This document shows, piece after piece, positions 51,496 through 59,904 of a DNA stretch of 64,000 bases (positions are counted from its first letter, which is position 1; each line of letters starts with the position of its first letter). Below the pieces are notes generated by a model. The model did no database searches and was not told where the DNA came from. It worked only from the letters and a program-made list of their open reading frames with translations. The stretch comes from Porticoccus sp950063125 (GTDB lineage: Bacteria; Pseudomonadota; Gammaproteobacteria; Pseudomonadales; Porticoccaceae): assembly GCF_963973895.1 (NCBI RefSeq), contig NZ_CAXBBF010000001.1; one strand, written 5' to 3'. The position numbers and the translations under genes are program-made.

Positions 51496-51996
51496 ATGCG
51501 TCACTACGAAATCGTATTTATGGTTCACCCGGACCAGAGCGAGCAGGTTCCCGGGATGATCGAGCGTTACAACAGCACCATTGCCGCCGGCAACGGAACG
51601 GTACATCGACTCGAGGACTGGGGCCGCCGCCAACTGGCCTATCCAATCAACAAGATCCACAAAGCTCACTATGTCCTGATGAATATTGAATGTGGTCAGG
51701 ATGTTCTGGATGAGCTGAGCTCTGCATTCCGCTACAACGATGCTGTTATCCGCAGCGCAATCTTCAGCTGCGATGAAGCCGTGACGGGTGACTCGCCGAT
51801 CATGAAAGCGGAGAAGTCAGATCATCGCAGCGACCGTCGCGATACCCGGACTGAAGAAGCGGCATCTGACAGTCAGCGTACTGGTGAGGGACAACGTGCC
51901 CCATCCGCTGATAATTCAGACAACGATGATGACACGTCTTCTGCCGATGATGCAGCCGATGCGCCGTCAGAAGAAGTAGTGGAAGAGGAGAAGTAA
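51496..51996 (+). CDS. rpsF: 30S ribosomal protein S6
   Basis: S6 binds S18 on the platform of the small subunit. The core (residues 1-100) is standard, with MRHYEIVFMVHPDQSEQVPG at the start and LEDWGRRQLAYPINKIHKAHY near 36-56. The total of 166 aa is longer than E. coli S6 (131) because of an acidic, Asp/Ser/Glu-rich tail from about residue 105. A strong GGGAGAG site precedes ATG 51496. First gene of the rpsF-rpsR-DUF2232-rplI set. Confidence 0.97.
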   Translation: MRHYEIVFMVHPDQSEQVPGMIERYNSTIAAGNGTVHRLEDWGRRQLAYPINKIHKAHYVLMNIECGQDVLDELSSAFRYNDAVIRSAIFSCDEAVTGDSPIMKAEKSDHRSDRRDTRTEEAASDSQRTGEGQRAPSADNSDNDDDTSSADDAADAPSEEVVEEEK

Positions 51997-51997
51997 G

Positions 51998-52225
51998 ATG
52001 GCTCGTTTCAATCGTCGTCGTAAATTCTGCCGTTTCAGTGCCGAAGGTGCTCCGGAAATCGATTATAAAGATCTGGAAACACTGAAGCAGTATGTCTCTG
52101 AAACTGGAAAAATTGTGCCAAGCCGTATTACTGGCACCAAGGCCAAGTACCAGCGTCAGCTGTCCACTGCCATCAAGCGCGCGCGCTTACTGGCATTGCT
52201 GCCTTATACGGACAGCCACCAGTAA
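51998..52225 (+). CDS. rpsR: 30S ribosomal protein S18
   Basis: A 75-aa protein with the S18 core, RRRKFCRFSAEGAPEIDYKD then ITGTKAKYQRQLSTAIKRARLLALLPYTD. Standard length. It starts one base after the rpsF stop, and its product forms a heterodimer with S6. Confidence 0.98.
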   Translation: MARFNRRRKFCRFSAEGAPEIDYKDLETLKQYVSETGKIVPSRITGTKAKYQRQLSTAIKRARLLALLPYTDSHQ

Positions 52226-52241
52226 TCCGTAGCACCAGCTG

Positions 52242-53099
52242 ATGCGGGCACTGGCTCAGTACATCATGCGCGGACGGATACAGGCGTCAGTGGTGGCCTT
52301 TTTTGGCAGCCTGCTGCCACTGCTCAGTCCCGCTACGGTTAGCCTTGTTACTCTGAGTAAAGGGCTTGCAGAGGGTTCTCTGATTTTGTTGTGGGGCTGC
52401 CTGCCTCTTCTGATTGCATTTTACGTCAGTGGCGTCAGTCCCATGATAACCCTAGCCACGTCGGCAGGTATGGTAGCGGTTTTGGTGTCATCGGAGGTGT
52501 TGAGGCGGACACTGTCCTGGTCGCACACGCTGTTAGTGCTGGTGTTCATCAGTGCTGTCGGCAGTGTGCTGCTCAATCTGCTTTTTAGCGATTCGGCCCG
52601 GGAGTTGGAAACACTCGTTGCCGGCATGTTCAGTCAACTGCAGGAACAGGGTGAAACCGGCGCTGCCCCATTTCAGCCGGGGCGTACTTTTTTGCTCGGT
52701 GTCATTGCTTATGTGGTAGCACTGACATCAGTGGCCTGCCTGGTGCTGGCACGTTGGTGGCAGGCCGCGCTGTATAACCAGGGTGGTTTCCAGCGGGAGT
52801 TTCATCAATTGCGCTTTTCTCCCGCGGTGGCGCTGTCACTGGTTGTGGGTGTAACAGTCTGTTACCTGGCTCCTCAGGAGTACGGCAGCTGGGCGGGGTT
52901 GCTGGGATTGCCGTTATTTTTAGGGGGCATTGGTCTGGTTCACTGTACTGTGGCGCATTACCAGATCGGCGTGCACTGGCTGGCAGTTTTTTACGTGGGA
53001 CTGGTGATTATCGGTCCACTGAGTTTGGTACTGGTCGGGTTGGGTTTGCTGGACAGTATCTTGAACATACGCACCAGGCTGGTGAAGGGTAAACGCTAG
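52242..53099 (+). CDS. DUF2232 (YybS-like) membrane protein
   Basis: A 285-aa inner-membrane protein with about eight membrane segments and no known activity. It belongs with the DUF2232/YybS-type proteins that occur between rpsR and rplI in many gammaproteobacteria. The start is ATG 52242, 16 bases after rpsR; a later ATG at 52266 is possible. Its conserved position among ribosomal genes may reflect co-transcription rather than shared function. Confidence 0.85.
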   Translation: MRALAQYIMRGRIQASVVAFFGSLLPLLSPATVSLVTLSKGLAEGSLILLWGCLPLLIAFYVSGVSPMITLATSAGMVAVLVSSEVLRRTLSWSHTLLVLVFISAVGSVLLNLLFSDSARELETLVAGMFSQLQEQGETGAAPFQPGRTFLLGVIAYVVALTSVACLVLARWWQAALYNQGGFQREFHQLRFSPAVALSLVVGVTVCYLAPQEYGSWAGLLGLPLFLGGIGLVHCTVAHYQIGVHWLAVFYVGLVIIGPLSLVLVGLGLLDSILNIRTRLVKGKR

Positions 53100-53147
53100 T
53101 TTACCAACCGGCGGTGTCAACAGATTAATAGTGAGAGGGTATTCGAG

Positions 53148-53597
53148 ATGGAAGTGATTCTTCTGGAAAAAGTCGGCAAGCTCGGCAGCATTGGTGACAA
53201 AGTGAATGTTAAGGCCGGTTATGGCCGCAACTATCTTATTCCACAAAATAAAGCCGTGTTTGCCACCAATGCCAATATGGCAGAGTTCGAGGCCAAGCGT
53301 GCCGAACTCGAAGCTGCCGCGCTGGAGCAACGCACGGCCGCTGAAGCCCGTGGTCAACAGCTGGCCGCATTGCCAGCCATTGTCATTGCCGCCAATTCCG
53401 GTGATGAAGGCAAATTGTTTGGCTCCATCGGTACACGCGATATTGCGGATGCAGTGACTGCCGCCGGTGTCGAGGTGAGCAAAAGCGAAGTGAAGCTGCC
53501 TGAAGGGGCTCTGCGTGAAATTGGTGAATATGACATTGATATTCAGCTGCACGCTGAGATAACCCAGCCGATTAAATTGTCTGTTATCGCTGAGTAA
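53148..53597 (+). CDS. rplI: 50S ribosomal protein L9
   Basis: A 149-aa protein with the L9 N-terminal RNA-binding domain (VILLEKVGKLGSIGDKVNVK, then GYGRNYLIPQNKA), the long connecting helix (about 42-75) and the C-terminal domain (LFGSIGTRDIADAV). Standard length. GAGAGGG precedes ATG 53148. Confidence 0.98.
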   Translation: MEVILLEKVGKLGSIGDKVNVKAGYGRNYLIPQNKAVFATNANMAEFEAKRAELEAAALEQRTAAEARGQQLAALPAIVIAANSGDEGKLFGSIGTRDIADAVTAAGVEVSKSEVKLPEGALREIGEYDIDIQLHAEITQPIKLSVIAE

Positions 53598-53681
53598 GTC
53601 GGCAGATTCAGGCGATATCATAATTGGTAACAACACGGCACTCCATTTCTCGTGGCAGTGCCGTTTCCGTGTTGGCGGGTG

Positions 53682-55052
53682 ATGGGTCAGATGGTTGAAG
53701 ACAGAGAAGCACTGGAACAGCAGCTGCCGCATTCAATTGAAGCGGAACAGGCGGTGCTTGGTGGTCTGATGCTCAGCAATAGCGGCTTTGATGCCGTTGC
53801 TTCGCTGATATCCGATAAAGACTTTTTTGCCAGCGACCATCAACTGATTTTCCAGACCATGGGGCAGCTCAACGCCGAGCAGAAGCCGCTGGATATCATT
53901 ACTCTCTCCGAAACCCTGCAGAATAACCGACAGCTGGATCAGATAGGCGGTTCCTCCTATCTGGTTGAGTTGTCGAACAATACCCCCAGTTCTGCAAATA
54001 TCAACGCTTACGCGCAAATCGTACTGGAGCGCTCCATTATCCGGCAGCTGATTACTGCTGCCAGTGATATCGTCAAAAAAGGCTACAACCCGCTGGGTTG
54101 GGACAGCAACAAGCTGCTGGCTGAGGCAGAAAAAAGACTGGTTGCGATTATCGAAAGCCGGCCCAATCAGGGTGGCTTTCTATCGGTTAATGAACTTCTT
54201 AAAGAAGTGGTTGAGCGGATTGACCAGCTTTTCAACAGCGATGCTGACATTACCGGGCTGAGTACCGGATTTGCCGATCTCGATGAGAAAACATCGGGCT
54301 GGCAGCCATCGGATTTGGTGATTGTTGCAGGTCGACCTTCAATGGGTAAGACCTCGTTTGCCATGAACATGGCGGAGCACGCGGTGTTGCATCAGGAAAA
54401 GCCGGTGCTGGTGTTTAGCATGGAGATGCCGGCCAGTCAGCTGATCATGCGAATGATGTCCTCTCTCGGCAAGATTGATCAAACAAAATTGCGGGCCGGT
54501 AACCTGTCAGAAGATGATTGGCCGAGATTGTCCAGTGCGGCCTCCCGCCTCAAGGATCGACCGCTGTTCATCGACGACACACCGGGTATCACTCCCATGG
54601 AGCTGCGCAATCGGATCAGACAGGTGACCCGCGAACACGGCCAGCCCGGCATGGTGTTGGTGGACTATCTGCAGTTGATGAGTGGCAGTGTCGCCACAGA
54701 AAACCGGACCAATGAAATTTCGCAGATATCCCGGGAATTGAAAAATATTGCCCGGGAGTTCAACTGCCCGGTGATTGCCCTGTCTCAGCTCAGCCGTAAC
54801 CTTGAGAACCGCCCCAACAAGCGCCCGATCAATTCGGACTTGCGTGAATCCGGTGCCATCGAGCAGGACGCCGATGTCGTCGTCTTTATCTACCGCGATG
54901 AAGTCTACAACGAAGAAAGTCCCGACAAGGGTGTGGCTGAAATCATCATTGGCAAGCAGAGGAATGGCCCCATTGGCACTTGCAAGCTGACATTTCTCGG
55001 CAAATATACCCGCTTTGAAAACCTTGCCAGAGATTACTTTGCTCAGGATTAA
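53682..55052 (+). CDS. dnaB: Replicative DNA helicase
   Basis: A 456-aa hexameric helicase of the replisome. The N-terminal domain has PHSIEAEQAVLGGLML near residues 16-31; the RecA-like domain has Walker A GRPSMGKTS near 211-219, Walker B MVLVDYLQLM near 320-329 and DLRESGAIEQDADVVVFIYRDE near 385-406. No intein is present. ATG 53682 is chosen; ATG 53691 and GTG 53652 are alternatives. It follows rplI as in many gammaproteobacteria. Confidence 0.96.
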   Translation: MGQMVEDREALEQQLPHSIEAEQAVLGGLMLSNSGFDAVASLISDKDFFASDHQLIFQTMGQLNAEQKPLDIITLSETLQNNRQLDQIGGSSYLVELSNNTPSSANINAYAQIVLERSIIRQLITAASDIVKKGYNPLGWDSNKLLAEAEKRLVAIIESRPNQGGFLSVNELLKEVVERIDQLFNSDADITGLSTGFADLDEKTSGWQPSDLVIVAGRPSMGKTSFAMNMAEHAVLHQEKPVLVFSMEMPASQLIMRMMSSLGKIDQTKLRAGNLSEDDWPRLSSAASRLKDRPLFIDDTPGITPMELRNRIRQVTREHGQPGMVLVDYLQLMSGSVATENRTNEISQISRELKNIAREFNCPVIALSQLSRNLENRPNKRPINSDLRESGAIEQDADVVVFIYRDEVYNEESPDKGVAEIIIGKQRNGPIGTCKLTFLGKYTRFENLARDYFAQD

Positions 55053-55088
55053 GCGGTTTTGTTCCCAGACACTGTTTCCGGATAGATT

Positions 55089-55934
55089 ATGCAGATTTTT
55101 CACACGGTAAATGGACTTCGCCAGCCACTGGCGGCGGCTAGGAGTGCGGGAAAGCGGATCGGCTTTGTACCGACCATGGGGAATTTGCATGATGCGCACA
55201 TTGCCTTGATCAACCAGGCACAGCAGACCAATGATATCGTGGTCTGCTCCATTTTCGTCAATGGACTCCAGTTTGGCCTCAACGAGGACTGGGACAAATA
55301 TCCCCGTACCCTTGAAGCTGACTCTGGTCGTCTGCGCGACGCCGGTTGCGATTTTCTGTTTCACCCCAATGATCAGGAAATGTATCCCAATGGACTCGAT
55401 ACCCAAACCCGGGTGATTTGTCCGACCATGACCGACGTGCTCTGTGGTGCCAGTCGTCCTGGGCACTTTGAGGGCGTCACTACGGTGGTGACCAAACTCT
55501 TCAACATAGTACAACCGGATGAGGCGGTTTTCGGGATGAAGGATTTTCAACAGCTGGCCGTGATTCGGCGCATGACAGAAGATCTCTGCGTCCCGGTGGC
55601 GATTACCGGAGCGCCGATTCACCGTGAGCCGGATGGCCTGGCGATGAGTTCCCGGAACAGTTTTTTGACGCCCGAGGAGCGGCCCAAAGCCAATCAGCTG
55701 TATCTCAGCCTCAACTGGATTGTGAGCCAGATAAACGCGGGTAATCGCGATTACAAGGCTCTTGAAAAACAGGCCAGTGAGCAGATTGAGGGCGTTGGTT
55801 TCAGGGCCGACTACATCAGTGTCTGCAATAGCAAGACACTGCAAATGGCGGCAGATGACGATCACGACATTACTGTTCTGGGCGCCATGTACACGTCCGG
55901 TGCCCGCTTAATTGATAATATTTCCCTGAACTAG
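55089..55934 (+). CDS. panC: Pantothenate synthetase
   Basis: PanC joins pantoate and beta-alanine with ATP to make pantothenate. The 281-aa protein has FVPTMGNLHDAH near residues 26-37, FGMKDFQQLAVIRRM near 150-164 and REPDGLAMSSRN near 182-193. Two motif residues differ from the usual: HDAH instead of HxGH in the nucleotide-binding HIGH-type motif (Ala36), and FVNGLQF instead of FVNPLQF (Gly58). The rest of the active-site pattern is intact. panD follows 12 bases later. Confidence 0.93.
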   Translation: MQIFHTVNGLRQPLAAARSAGKRIGFVPTMGNLHDAHIALINQAQQTNDIVVCSIFVNGLQFGLNEDWDKYPRTLEADSGRLRDAGCDFLFHPNDQEMYPNGLDTQTRVICPTMTDVLCGASRPGHFEGVTTVVTKLFNIVQPDEAVFGMKDFQQLAVIRRMTEDLCVPVAITGAPIHREPDGLAMSSRNSFLTPEERPKANQLYLSLNWIVSQINAGNRDYKALEKQASEQIEGVGFRADYISVCNSKTLQMAADDDHDITVLGAMYTSGARLIDNISLN

Positions 55935-55946
55935 AGGAATCGCTTT

Positions 55947-56327
55947 ATGCTGAATACCATGCTTAAAGGCAAACTTCATATGGCCAGCGTTACCCATGCG
56001 GAGCTCTGGTACGATGGTTCCTGTGCTATTGATGCCAACCTGCTGGAGATAGCGGGGCTGAGAGAATTTGAACAGATCGACATCTACAATGTGAACAACG
56101 GTGAACGATTCACCACCTACATTATTTGTGCAGAACACGGCTCCGGTATTATTTCTGTGAATGGCGCTGCAGCTCGCAAGTGTCAGGTGGGAGATCGTTT
56201 GATTATTGCCACCTATGCCCAATATACCGAAGAAGAGTTGGTCCGACACAAGCCTAAACTGGTTTATCTGGACGAATGTAACAAAATTGTTCGGGCGTCA
56301 AATACTATCCCTGTCCAAGTTGCCTGA
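55947..56327 (+). CDS. panD: Aspartate 1-decarboxylase
   Basis: A 126-aa pyruvoyl enzyme that makes beta-alanine from aspartate for pantothenate. The self-cleavage site Gly24-Ser25 is present in YDGSCAID, giving the pyruvoyl group on Ser25. Standard length. AGAGGAA precedes ATG 55947. It supplies the substrate of PanC encoded just upstream. Confidence 0.97.
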   Translation: MLNTMLKGKLHMASVTHAELWYDGSCAIDANLLEIAGLREFEQIDIYNVNNGERFTTYIICAEHGSGIISVNGAAARKCQVGDRLIIATYAQYTEEELVRHKPKLVYLDECNKIVRASNTIPVQVA

Positions 56328-56513
56328 CCTGAGACCTTGTCCCACTACTGTTTCGGTCAATAGAGTTCCGGAATGAACGACCAGGTATCGTCTTTCTCTT
56401 GTCAAAAGGTCCCCGGGTAGGGCTAGGAGATGTGTCGGCTTGTAACGCCTGAACAGGGTGGGGTGGGGCGCCAATAGTGATTAGAACTGTGTCACCCCAG
56501 CCAGGATATTGGG

Positions 56514-57041
56514 CTAGGTTGGCTTAATGGCATTTTCAGAGGGAAGCGCTGCTTCTTCGTCACCTTCAATTAAGGGGAGATGATTGATGACGCTGCTCAG
56601 TTTGTCGAGGTGCTCTCCTGAAATATCTATAAAACGGAGAACTATTCCTGCTTTCTTCTTACCCCGCCGGATTCTAAGAAAAGCGGCTTTGATATTTTTG
56701 ATGACTACCACTTCATTCAAATCGGAAAATAACCTAATTTCCTTAAACACAGTGTTCTTGCCATCGGGAAATATTTTCTCCAGGACTTTTTCAGTTACCC
56801 CTTCATTGAGATAGAGGCAACCACCCCTGATGTTTAACACCATGTAGCCAGACCTTGTGTCTTCATAAAATGAGAATGGGTCCAGATTTTTGAGAGTTAT
56901 CTCACATCTGCCGATCACCCGGTTTCCGCTAAATTTCCTTTTGTCCCGATTTTTCCCTTTCACAATATTGCTTTGCCTTCTAACTTTATGGGCGCAGTGG
57001 GTAAACGTTTGCTCTCCATGACACACCGATTCGCAAACCAT
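56514..57041 (-). CDS. PilZ-like domain protein
   Basis: A 175-aa protein rich in Lys/Arg at the N-terminus, followed by a beta-rich region of about 100 residues (RVIGRCEITLKNL, then GYMVLNIRGGCLYLNEG, ending GIVLRFIDISGEHLDKLSSVI). The strand pattern and the final LRFIDISGEHLDKL resemble the PilZ fold, but the cyclic-di-GMP motifs RxxxR and (D/N)xSxxG are not clearly present. It lies between panD and a GGDEF gene. Assignment is tentative. Confidence 0.5.
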   Translation of the reverse strand: MVCESVCHGEQTFTHCAHKVRRQSNIVKGKNRDKRKFSGNRVIGRCEITLKNLDPFSFYEDTRSGYMVLNIRGGCLYLNEGVTEKVLEKIFPDGKNTVFKEIRLFSDLNEVVVIKNIKAAFLRIRRGKKKAGIVLRFIDISGEHLDKLSSVINHLPLIEGDEEAALPSENAIKPT

Positions 57042-57201
57042 AAATCATGTTTTGTCAGTTTGATATCATTGAGTGCAAAAGAGGTAATTTAAAGAGTATG
57101 GTAGAGCATATATGGTAATCCATGCCCGACGATGTGCGGTTCACACTACTTTATCAGCATGTAGGAAAAACACACTCACCTGGATGTGATCAGCTACTGG
57201 T

Positions 57202-57224
57202 TGCGTTAATTTATAATTAACGCA
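57202..57224. terminator. Perfect 23-bp palindrome after the GGDEF gene
   Basis: TGCGTTAATT and its complement enclose three bases, eight bases past the GGDEF gene's stop. It may end that transcript, although no clear T run follows on the minus strand; it could also be a protein-binding site upstream of the PilZ-like gene. Confidence 0.45.
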
Positions 57225-57231
57225 GGAAGAA

Positions 57232-58140
57232 TCAAGAAATGCAATTTCGGCCGTTCTTTTTTGCATCGTATAGTGCCTGATCAGATCGTCTTATGAGCTC
57301 TTCGTGGTGCTCCCCATGACGATATGAGGCCAAACCAATACTGACTCTCGGTGTAATGCTGTGGTTGTTTATTTCAACAGCCGAGTTGCCAAGTGATGCC
57401 ATGATCTGTTTTGCTGCACTGCGGGCACCAACAAGATCTGTGTTAGGTAATAGCAACACAAATTCATCTCCACCGAATCGAAAGGGAAGATCCGAAATAC
57501 GCAGTACCTGCCTGATAGCTTTTGATGCGTGCTTTAATATCTGGTCACCGCCGATATGACCGACCCGATCATTGATTATTTTAAAATTATCAATATCAAT
57601 CATCATGACTGACAGGTCGTAACCATGTCGCTCAGCTCGTTTGGTTTCTTTGGGTAGTAGTTCGTCCAGTGATTTTCTGTTCATGACACCGGTCAAGGCA
57701 TCATAGAAGGCCATTTTTTCCATTGCCCGGAAATCCAGGGCATTTTTCAGATAGTGAGCAAGGCAACCAATACTTTGTTCATGAACAAACAGATCCTGTT
57801 CAGAGAAGCGTTTTTGGCTGCTGATAGTCAAGTCCCCCAGATAACGTTTTTGTAGTCGCAAAGTGTAGTGGGCCTTGTGAACCCGCAGTGACCCCGATAT
57901 AAGAGAGATATCGTCATCAGGATAAACATATTCAACGCTGCCCAAGGGTTGTTGTTCGCTTAACCAAACGAAAAAGTGATTGATCAGGGAGCCGACATCA
58001 AGTGAACCCTGAAGCCTTTGGTGAAGCCTCAACTGGTTTCTGTCCGAGATCAACTGATGGGGCGGCTGGTTTTGTGGCGAGCGATCCGCCGGGGATTTCG
58101 CTACATTTTGCGAAGTGTTTATCGGTATTACTTTTTCCAT
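57232..58140 (-). CDS. GGDEF domain diguanylate cyclase
   Basis: A 302-aa cytoplasmic enzyme predicted to make cyclic di-GMP. The N-terminal 135 residues are a sensor-like region without a named domain. The GGDEF domain (about 140-302) has MAFYDALTGVMNRKSL at its start and an intact active site GGDEF at 223-227. The inhibitory site RxxD (R214-D217, RISD) lies five residues before it, so product inhibition is expected. No membrane segment is seen. Its gene is next to the c-di-GMP receptor gene flgZ. Confidence 0.93.
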   Translation of the reverse strand: MEKVIPINTSQNVAKSPADRSPQNQPPHQLISDRNQLRLHQRLQGSLDVGSLINHFFVWLSEQQPLGSVEYVYPDDDISLISGSLRVHKAHYTLRLQKRYLGDLTISSQKRFSEQDLFVHEQSIGCLAHYLKNALDFRAMEKMAFYDALTGVMNRKSLDELLPKETKRAERHGYDLSVMMIDIDNFKIINDRVGHIGGDQILKHASKAIRQVLRISDLPFRFGGDEFVLLLPNTDLVGARSAAKQIMASLGNSAVEINNHSITPRVSIGLASYRHGEHHEELIRRSDQALYDAKKNGRNCIS

Positions 58141-58226
58141 AAAACATGTATGTCCATGTCTTTGCTAGCCGAATCAAGAGTGGCTGAAATTCTGATGGGT
58201 GGTAAGTATGAGGCAATAAAAAAACT

Positions 58227-58255
58227 ATTATGAGGGATCGAATACTTCTTGACAA
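58227..58255 (-). promoter_or_regulatory. Sigma-70 promoter of the GGDEF gene
   Basis: On the minus strand TTGTCA (58255-58250), a 17-bp spacer and CATAAT (58232-58227), about 85 bases upstream of the start. It indicates that the GGDEF gene is transcribed separately from flgZ. Confidence 0.6.
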
Positions 58256-58319
58256 TTAAATGGCGAGTTTATTTATTTGTCTTTTTTTGCTGCCAGATAG
58301 ACGGAAAATTGACGGTTTT

Positions 58320-59027
58320 TCAGGCCGGCAGACCAGTGCGGATATGATGTCGTTGCAGTTTCATCAACCATTGGCTGAGTTGTTTGCGAGTCAAACTGGA
58401 TAGTGAGCTGAACTCCATGCCAATTCTGCTGGCTGGTACCTGCGGGGCCGCTTTGTTGTACCTGACCTGAGCGTCGAGTGATAAGGGTTCGAAGTCAGTA
58501 AAGTTGATTTCGCAGTGAACGAGTTGTGTGTCGCTGATCGTTTGCGGCACATGGAATCTGATACAGAGACCGTTATCTGAAATGTTTTCGAGCTCCGCAC
58601 GAAGCCTTTGTCCGTCCTGGGTCAATATGTTAACCGAGGGTGCCTGCTCCCTTCGTATCGGCACCCTGAAGCTGGTGCGTTGCTCTGAAAAGTCAAGCTG
58701 TTGGGGGAAGGCGATTTTGTGACAGGGAAAACCGTCTTCTTCAATGGTTGGGGACAGGTGTCTGGATTTGAATTGGTAAAGGGTGCCGCCATGGCTCACC
58801 TGTATCGTCAGGTCGTCGCTGGACTTGAGTTGTTTGTTGCCTTCCTTGGGAATCAACTGGTCTATATGCAACCAGTTGTCTGTCATGCTGACCAAGTAGG
58901 AGGTGTGAGCAACATTCTTTTTACCGAATCTCACCTGTAGTGGCACTCGGGCCTGCTGAAAATTTTTCAGCAGTGCGGTAATTGAATCCGCTGAAGAAAC
59001 GGTGTCAGTCATTGTCCGGGTGCCCAT
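58320..59027 (-). CDS. flgZ: Flagellar brake protein (YcgR/FlgZ), PilZ domain
   Basis: A protein of about 235 aa that binds cyclic di-GMP and slows the flagellar motor. The N-terminal YcgR domain (about 15-105) is followed by PilZ with both ligand motifs: RTSFR (RxxxR) near residues 116-120 and NISDNG ((D/N)xSxxG) near 150-155. Gene order flgM-flgN-flgZ is the one seen in Pseudomonas. ATG 59027 (or 59012) is chosen; a longer reading upstream overlaps flgN and is not credible. Confidence 0.9.
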   Translation of the reverse strand: MGTRTMTDTVSSADSITALLKNFQQARVPLQVRFGKKNVAHTSYLVSMTDNWLHIDQLIPKEGNKQLKSSDDLTIQVSHGGTLYQFKSRHLSPTIEEDGFPCHKIAFPQQLDFSEQRTSFRVPIRREQAPSVNILTQDGQRLRAELENISDNGLCIRFHVPQTISDTQLVHCEINFTDFEPLSLDAQVRYNKAAPQVPASRIGMEFSSLSSLTRKQLSQWLMKLQRHHIRTGLPA

Positions 59028-59031
59028 TGGC

Positions 59032-59508
59032 TCAGACTTTTCCGAATGAGCGTGTGCTGGTGCCCGAAACCTTATCTCCGTGATTGGAGTAGGTGGGTGT
59101 GGTATTTTCCTGACGCAGAATGTTGAGTGCGCTGGTGGCATAACGCTGTTGTTTCAGAATGAGCTTGCCGTTGTGGCGGTTTATCTCCTGGCAGCGTGTT
59201 GCCAGGTCGTTTAGATCGTTGATGGCGGTCAGCAAGGGTTTTGGATTGATGCTATCCGAGGCCAATTTCTCCATACCCTCCCGGCCCTTGCTTCCAGTCA
59301 TTTTCTGCATTAATTGTTCCCGGGCATGGGTTGCATGGCGCTGGGAGTCCAGCAGTCTATTTTTCTCCGCGGTAAGAGCCTCGATCTCACTAATATCGGT
59401 TGAGAGGAGCGCCTCGGTCTCTCTTGTCAGAATATCAAGCAATAAAGACAATTGCTCTAGCTCTGAAACCAGCAAGTTGGCGAAATTCTTTTCCGGCCCG
59501 TGATCCAT
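59032..59508 (-). CDS. flgN: Flagellar export chaperone FlgN
   Basis: A 158-aa, mostly helical protein (LVSELEQLSLLLDILTRETEAL near residues 13-34, NRHNGKLILKQQRYATSALNIL near 110-132). FlgN guards the hook-associated proteins FlgK and FlgL before export. It begins three bases after the flgM stop; flgZ starts just after its own stop. Confidence 0.92.
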   Translation of the reverse strand: MDHGPEKNFANLLVSELEQLSLLLDILTRETEALLSTDISEIEALTAEKNRLLDSQRHATHAREQLMQKMTGSKGREGMEKLASDSINPKPLLTAINDLNDLATRCQEINRHNGKLILKQQRYATSALNILRQENTTPTYSNHGDKVSGTSTRSFGKV

Positions 59509-59511
59509 AAG

Positions 59512-59811
59512 TTATAAAAGGTCCCGCTCGGTTTGCAGCAGCTTGCTGACAATTTTATCAGTGTCAATCTGGTACTGGCCATCAGCTATCGCCGTTTTAA
59601 TCGCATTGACCCGCTGGCTGTCAATGTCAGGGATTTGGGACAGGCTTGCTTCCAGCTTGAGCATTTCTGTTGCTGCAGCGGTCAGTGTGACGCTATCGTT
59701 TTGCCCTGTAGACGATGCACCGTCCCTGGAATCGGTTCGTGATTTTTCGGATGTGCTGCCAGCTCGCTGCGAACCCTGGTTCAGGTCAGCTCTGGTGGGT
59801 TTGATGTTCAT
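59512..59811 (-). CDS. flgM: Anti-sigma-28 factor FlgM
   Basis: A 99-aa protein that holds sigma-28 (FliA) inactive until the hook is built and FlgM is exported. The start MNIKPTRADLN and the C-terminal sigma-binding part (VNAIKTAIADGQYQIDTDKIVSKLL) are typical. ATG 59811 is chosen because AGAGAG precedes it; ATG 59832 is in frame. A clear sigma-28 promoter lies 50-75 bases upstream. Confidence 0.94.
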   Translation of the reverse strand: MNIKPTRADLNQGSQRAGSTSEKSRTDSRDGASSTGQNDSVTLTAAATEMLKLEASLSQIPDIDSQRVNAIKTAIADGQYQIDTDKIVSKLLQTERDLL

Positions 59812-59858
59812 GTCACTCTCTATAGGTTTCATAGCTGGTAGGCCATCTCTCCTGAATC

Positions 59859-59885
59859 ATAGCGGCAAAAGATAGAAAAACTTTA
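59859..59885 (-). promoter_or_regulatory. Sigma-28 (FliA) promoter of flgM
   Basis: On the minus strand TAAAGTTT (59885-59878), an 11-base spacer and GCCGCTAT (59866-59859). The flagellar sigma-28 consensus is TAAAGTTT-N11-GCCGATAA, so the match is exact in the -35 box and spacing and six of eight in the -10 box. Confidence 0.85.
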
Positions 59886-59904
59886 GTGCGCACACTGGGT
59901 ACTA

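Noticed and set aside
54507..55865. Open frame of 452 codons on the minus strand
   Set aside because: Antisense to dnaB and panC, both certain genes; no known domain.
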